DNA of 18,455 nucleotides from Candidatus Beckwithbacteria bacterium (lineage in GTDB: Bacteria; Patescibacteriota; Microgenomatia; UBA1400; UBA1449), in contig JAAZND010000072.1 in NCBI GenBank assembly GCA_012798485.1, forward strand, positions 1-18,455, in the 5' to 3' direction. This document shows, piece after piece, positions 16,224-18,455 of the stretch; within the stretch, counting starts at the first letter, position 1; each line of letters begins with the position of its first letter. The notes beneath the pieces were generated by a model. That model did no database searches. It had not been told where the DNA came from and was given only the letters and a program-made list of their open reading frames with translations. Both the position numbers and the translations under genes were made by a program.

Positions 16224-16805
16224 TTAGCTTACCATTTCTTCATCGTCACCAATAAGCATAACTCTAGATCCCATCAAAATTTGACTGATAAATGGATCAC
16301 GTCTTTTTTTACGAAATTCAAATTCTTCTTCCGTCATTACCGAATAATTGATTTCTCTAGTTAATTCTTTTTCAAATTGAGCCACTAAACTTGATAATTC
16401 TGGCATAACCAAATCTCCAATAATAAGAATATCAACATCAGTTTCTTGGTGCTGTTTGTGGCGGGCAAACCTGCCAGATAAAAGAGCAAACTTGATTTTG
16501 CCAAGACGATTTTTTTCTTTAATAATAGCTTTCCCGAGTCCTGTGCTTTTGGCAACCAGCTGTAAAAGCTCATTATAATAAGGGTAATCTCTGCGGAAAC
16601 CATAATAAAGTCTATTGGCTCTTTGTTCTTTTTTAAGCATACCTTTTTCTTCCATTTGAATCAGTTCTCTTCTGACAGCATTGATTTCTTCTTCAGTTAA
16701 ACGGACTAATTCTCTTACATAATAAATTTTAGCTGGATCCAAGAGGAAAATTTCTAGTAGTTTGACTCTGGTTTGGGAAATAATAAAGTCTTGAAGTGAA
16801 GGCAT
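16224..16805 (-). CDS. Winged-helix regulator fused to a minimal nucleotidyltransferase-like domain
   Basis: 193 residues. Residues 1-75 form a winged helix of the ArsR/MarR-like kind (RVKLLEIFLLDP, YYVRELVRLT, INAVRRELIQMEEKG and a wing around LYYGFRRD). Residues about 95-190 resemble the minimal nucleotidyltransferase fold: the strand-turn FALLSGRFAR is followed by TDVDILIIG with Asp123 and Asp125. The usual GS of the nucleotide-binding turn is Gly-Arg here, the later Gly is His, and I see no third carboxylate, so catalytic activity is doubtful. Similar fusions are frequent in archaea and CPR genomes and are usually annotated as transcriptional regulators. It heads an apparent operon with secD and secF. 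Palindromes in its leader and at its promoter suggest autoregulation. Confidence 0.85.
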   Translation of the reverse strand: MPSLQDFIISQTRVKLLEIFLLDPAKIYYVRELVRLTEEEINAVRRELIQMEEKGMLKKEQRANRLYYGFRRDYPYYNELLQLVAKSTGLGKAIIKEKNRLGKIKFALLSGRFARHKQHQETDVDILIIGDLVMPELSSLVAQFEKELTREINYSVMTEEEFEFRKKRRDPFISQILMGSRVMLIGDDEEMVS

Positions 16806-16820
16806 ACTAAAAAATTTAAA

Positions 16821-16833
16821 CCAAATTATTTGG
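16821..16833 (-). promoter_or_regulatory. Operator-like inverted repeat before the regulator gene
   Basis: CCAAAT, one central base, ATTTGG: perfect 6-bp arms, 15 nt upstream of the start codon at 16805, where an SD would be expected. It could be a protein-binding site or a small mRNA hairpin. Confidence 0.45.
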
Positions 16834-16856
16834 ATTAAACTTACTTATTTTTAATT

Positions 16857-16870
16857 TAAAATCGATTTTA
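16857..16870. promoter_or_regulatory. Perfect 14-bp palindrome at the predicted transcription start
   Basis: TAAAATCGATTTTA is its own reverse complement. It touches the -10 box (16870-16875) and is centred on the expected start site of the regulator-secDF transcript, a good place for a repressor operator. Confidence 0.5.
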
Positions 16871-16898
16871 ATATAACATAAAGAATAAGTTTTGTGAA
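16870..16898 (-). promoter_or_regulatory. Sigma-70-type promoter of the regulator-secD-secF operon
   Basis: On the minus strand TTCACA (16893-16898, 5 of 6 to TTGACA) is followed by exactly 17 nt and TATATT (16870-16875, 5 of 6 to TATAAT), with a TG one base upstream of the -10 (extended -10). The leader would be about 58 nt. Confidence 0.75.
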
Positions 16899-16911
16899 CT
16901 GTTTATCTTAT

Positions 16912-16941
16912 AAAAAAACGCGCTTTTAAAAAGCGCGTTTT
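16912..16941 (-). terminator. Rho-independent terminator after the DUF3048 gene
   Basis: A GC-rich core (CGCGC/GCGCG) extended by A/T pairs, loop 16927-16929, followed on the minus strand by seven T (16918 to 16912). It lies about 20 nt after the DUF3048 stop and just upstream of the next promoter. Confidence 0.9.
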
Positions 16942-16960
16942 AAAAAGTATTTGAATCAAC

Positions 16961-18217
16961 TTATTGAGCAGTTTTTTGCCCATAATCTAAAGATTTATTA
17001 CCTATAGCCACATTGGAAATCCAAATTTTACCAGGAGTAAAGTTGATTTCCTGATTATTTTTGTCATAAAATTTGGTTCTAGCAGTTCTGGATTTTTTGG
17101 CCCAAGTGATTTGTTCAGCTTGACCATCATGGAACCAGACAGCCTTACCATTACCAATAGTGCCATAAAGCAGGTGAGCATTATTAGCATAACCATCATT
17201 AGCGCTACTTTCTTGAGAATACATCAGAATAACATTAGTAACTGTGATTGTTTGTTTTTTATTCAAATCCTGATGCTCTTTACCGGCATTACTGCGAGCA
17301 TAAACATTGTTATTGGGATCATAGGCCCAAGAAACAGAATAATCACCGGCAGGAGAATTTTCCCAGAAATTGTAATAAACAGTTTTAATATCACCTTTTG
17401 TTACTGCAGTATCATTAAATTTCCAAGCAACAAATTCTTTATCCCATGAATTACCTTCTTCATCAACATTAGTTAAACCTCTTTCTTTGGCAGCATAATT
17501 CCAAAGTCTTTCAGTGGTTGAATACATAGTATGTTCGGTAGCAACGGTGTGTCCAATTCTTTCATAATCTCTCCAGAAAGTGGGATAACCAATTGAGAAT
17601 TGATTAAGATCGTTATAAATTCCCCAGCCATATTTATCAATCTGACCAAGAGCATCAGCCTTAGCGCCATTGGCACAACCTTCACCAGTAGTGGCCTCAC
17701 AGTGTGCTCCACCAACATGAGTGTAAAGAGGATAATCTCCATATTCAGAGGCCCAATCCAAAAAATAAGTTCGTGCGCTTCTTATTGGACCAACAATGAC
17801 TTCATAAGCTTGAGCATCACAATAAAAAACTCCCATGAAACGTGTAATTCCGCCTTCAGCCAGAGTCTCATAAACAATATCAGCACTAGAAAGCCCAGAT
17901 TGTGGGCGAGCTTCTTCGTGATTCTCAATCATCACCATTAATGGTCTTTTTTTCTCCCAAGCCGTTTTTTCTGTCACACTGTATTTGACTCCGTTCATCG
18001 GACAAACTTCGGTTTTTGGTCCGGAGTTATCAATAAGTGCTTTTAAATCTGAATTTTGAGCTTGCTGAGTTTGTTGAGTTTGCTGAGTCTGTTGTCCACC
18101 TGGATTTAAAATATTTGGAGGAGTGACAACGAAACTGAAAATAGCGTAAGAAGTACCAGTAGCAAAGAGATAGAGCCCCAAGAAAGATAAAATTGTCAAA
18201 ATAATGTTTTTATTCAT
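16961..18217 (-). CDS. DUF3048 (YerB-like) exported protein
   Basis: 418 residues. An N-terminal hydrophobic segment (5-30) acts as anchor or signal peptide (possible cleavage after TSYA25); there is no lipobox Cys, unlike Bacillus YerB. A Gln/Thr linker (42-54) leads to the DUF3048 domain, recognised by PLMVMIENHEEARPQSGLS, DIVYETLAEGGITRFMGVF, GPIRSAR and the later NVILMY and GTIGNGKAVWFHDG. Four Cys (72, 133, 173, 181) lie in the exported part and could form disulfides. The family's biochemical role is not established; it is widespread in Gram-positive and CPR bacteria and presumed to act at the cell envelope. It is a single gene with its own downstream terminator. A hairpin lies about 35 nt upstream of the ATG. 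No SD or clear promoter was found. Confidence 0.93.
   Translation of the reverse strand: MNKNIILTILSFLGLYLFATGTSYAIFSFVVTPPNILNPGGQQTQQTQQTQQAQNSDLKALIDNSGPKTEVCPMNGVKYSVTEKTAWEKKRPLMVMIENHEEARPQSGLSSADIVYETLAEGGITRFMGVFYCDAQAYEVIVGPIRSARTYFLDWASEYGDYPLYTHVGGAHCEATTGEGCANGAKADALGQIDKYGWGIYNDLNQFSIGYPTFWRDYERIGHTVATEHTMYSTTERLWNYAAKERGLTNVDEEGNSWDKEFVAWKFNDTAVTKGDIKTVYYNFWENSPAGDYSVSWAYDPNNNVYARSNAGKEHQDLNKKQTITVTNVILMYSQESSANDGYANNAHLLYGTIGNGKAVWFHDGQAEQITWAKKSRTARTKFYDKNNQEINFTPGKIWISNVAIGNKSLDYGQKTAQ
18062..18088 (-). repeat. Tandem 9-nt units encoding the Gln-Gln-Thr linker of the DUF3048 protein
   Basis: Near-identical 9-nt units at 18062, 18071 and 18080 (one base differs in the middle copy), with a degenerate fourth next to them, encode repeated Thr-Gln-Gln. 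This is a flexible spacer between membrane anchor and domain. Confidence 0.8.
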
Positions 18218-18242
18218 TGTTGTAGAAATTTTGTCATTTCAA

Positions 18243-18281
18243 TAAAAAAATGCAAAAAGAAAAGGTGATTGCCTTTTCTTT
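18243..18281 (-). terminator. Probable terminator of the gene at the right edge
   Basis: A 10-bp stem (18256-18265 with 18272-18281, loop 18266-18271) is followed on the minus strand by T-rich sequence ending in seven T (18249 to 18243). It lies about 78 nt after the stop of the partial gene and in front of the DUF3048 gene. Confidence 0.65.
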
Positions 18282-18359
18282 AGACTGCTTTTATTTTGCT
18301 TGCAATGACTTTAATTTATTTAAATTAATAGCAAATAATAAAACCAAGCTAAGTATATA

Positions 18360-18455
18360 TTATGCATTGAGATTAGTAGCTTTGTCTACTACCTTTTTTT
18401 CTTCATCTGAAAGTTTGAAAGCTAAACCCTCGCCTTTTTTGACAATTTTGGTATA
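18360..18455 (-). CDS. C-terminal end of an unidentified protein (partial)
   Basis: An open frame enters from the right edge and stops at TAA (18360-18362), leaving 31 codons. The peptide is charged and helical-looking (KIVKKGEGLAFKLSDEEKKV then DKATNLNA). Codon choice and the well-placed downstream hairpin support a real gene end. It is too short to identify, and the start lies outside the window. Confidence 0.6.
   Translation of the reverse strand, partial: YTKIVKKGEGLAFKLSDEEKKVVDKATNLNA

Noticed and set aside
1..18455. CRISPR arrays, tRNAs, rRNAs, insertion sequences or prophage genes
   Set aside because: No spaced direct repeats, cloverleaf-like sequences, transposases or integrases were seen in genes or gaps.

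Overview
The window reads like a piece of a small, AT-rich genome of the Candidate Phyla Radiation (Patescibacteria; a Parcubacteria-like lineage is my best guess). The grounds are the low GC content, tightly packed genes, mostly absent Shine-Dalgarno (SD) sites, several large exported proteins of the DUF2341/LamG and DUF3048 types, and a winged-helix plus minimal-nucleotidyltransferase regulator, a combination common in that group. All genes read through under the standard code, so UGA is not recoded. The lineage is an inference from content, not from a marker gene. No tRNA, rRNA, CRISPR array, insertion sequence or phage gene is visible.

Left part (36-10081, all minus strand). Read in the direction of transcription this is atpA, atpG, atpD, a large GT-C type membrane glycosyltransferase, atpC, an FKBP-type lipoprotein peptidyl-prolyl isomerase, and an 840-residue membrane-anchored extracellular protein. 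The last has a lectin-like domain, a probable alpha/alpha-barrel domain and two copies of a cysteine-rich C-terminal module. The ATP synthase cluster is odd in several ways: no a, c, b or delta gene precedes atpA; a glycosyltransferase sits between atpD and atpC; alpha and beta both carry charged N-terminal extensions of about 60 residues; the alpha P-loop has Lys where Gln is nearly invariant; and epsilon lacks its C-terminal helical domain.

Middle part (10285-13744, plus strand). Two exported proteins are encoded here. The first has a good promoter, a 5'-UTR hairpin and a perfect SD site, and is followed by a strong terminator, as expected of an abundant surface protein. The second is a DUF2341 plus LamG protein that ends in the same roughly 180-residue C-terminal module as the first. 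This island is divergent from atpA and convergent with secF.

Right part (13846-18455, minus strand). A winged-helix/nucleotidyltransferase regulator, secD and secF form an apparent operon behind a clear promoter that overlaps a perfect palindrome. Upstream of it lie a DUF3048 protein with its own terminator and the last 31 codons of an unidentified gene.

The region combines energy conversion (F1 subunits) with protein export and surface functions: SecDF, an extracytoplasmic isomerase, a glycosyltransferase and large surface proteins. The features most worth following up are the unusual F1 subunits, the interrupted atp cluster, the duplicated cysteine-rich module and the shared surface-protein module.
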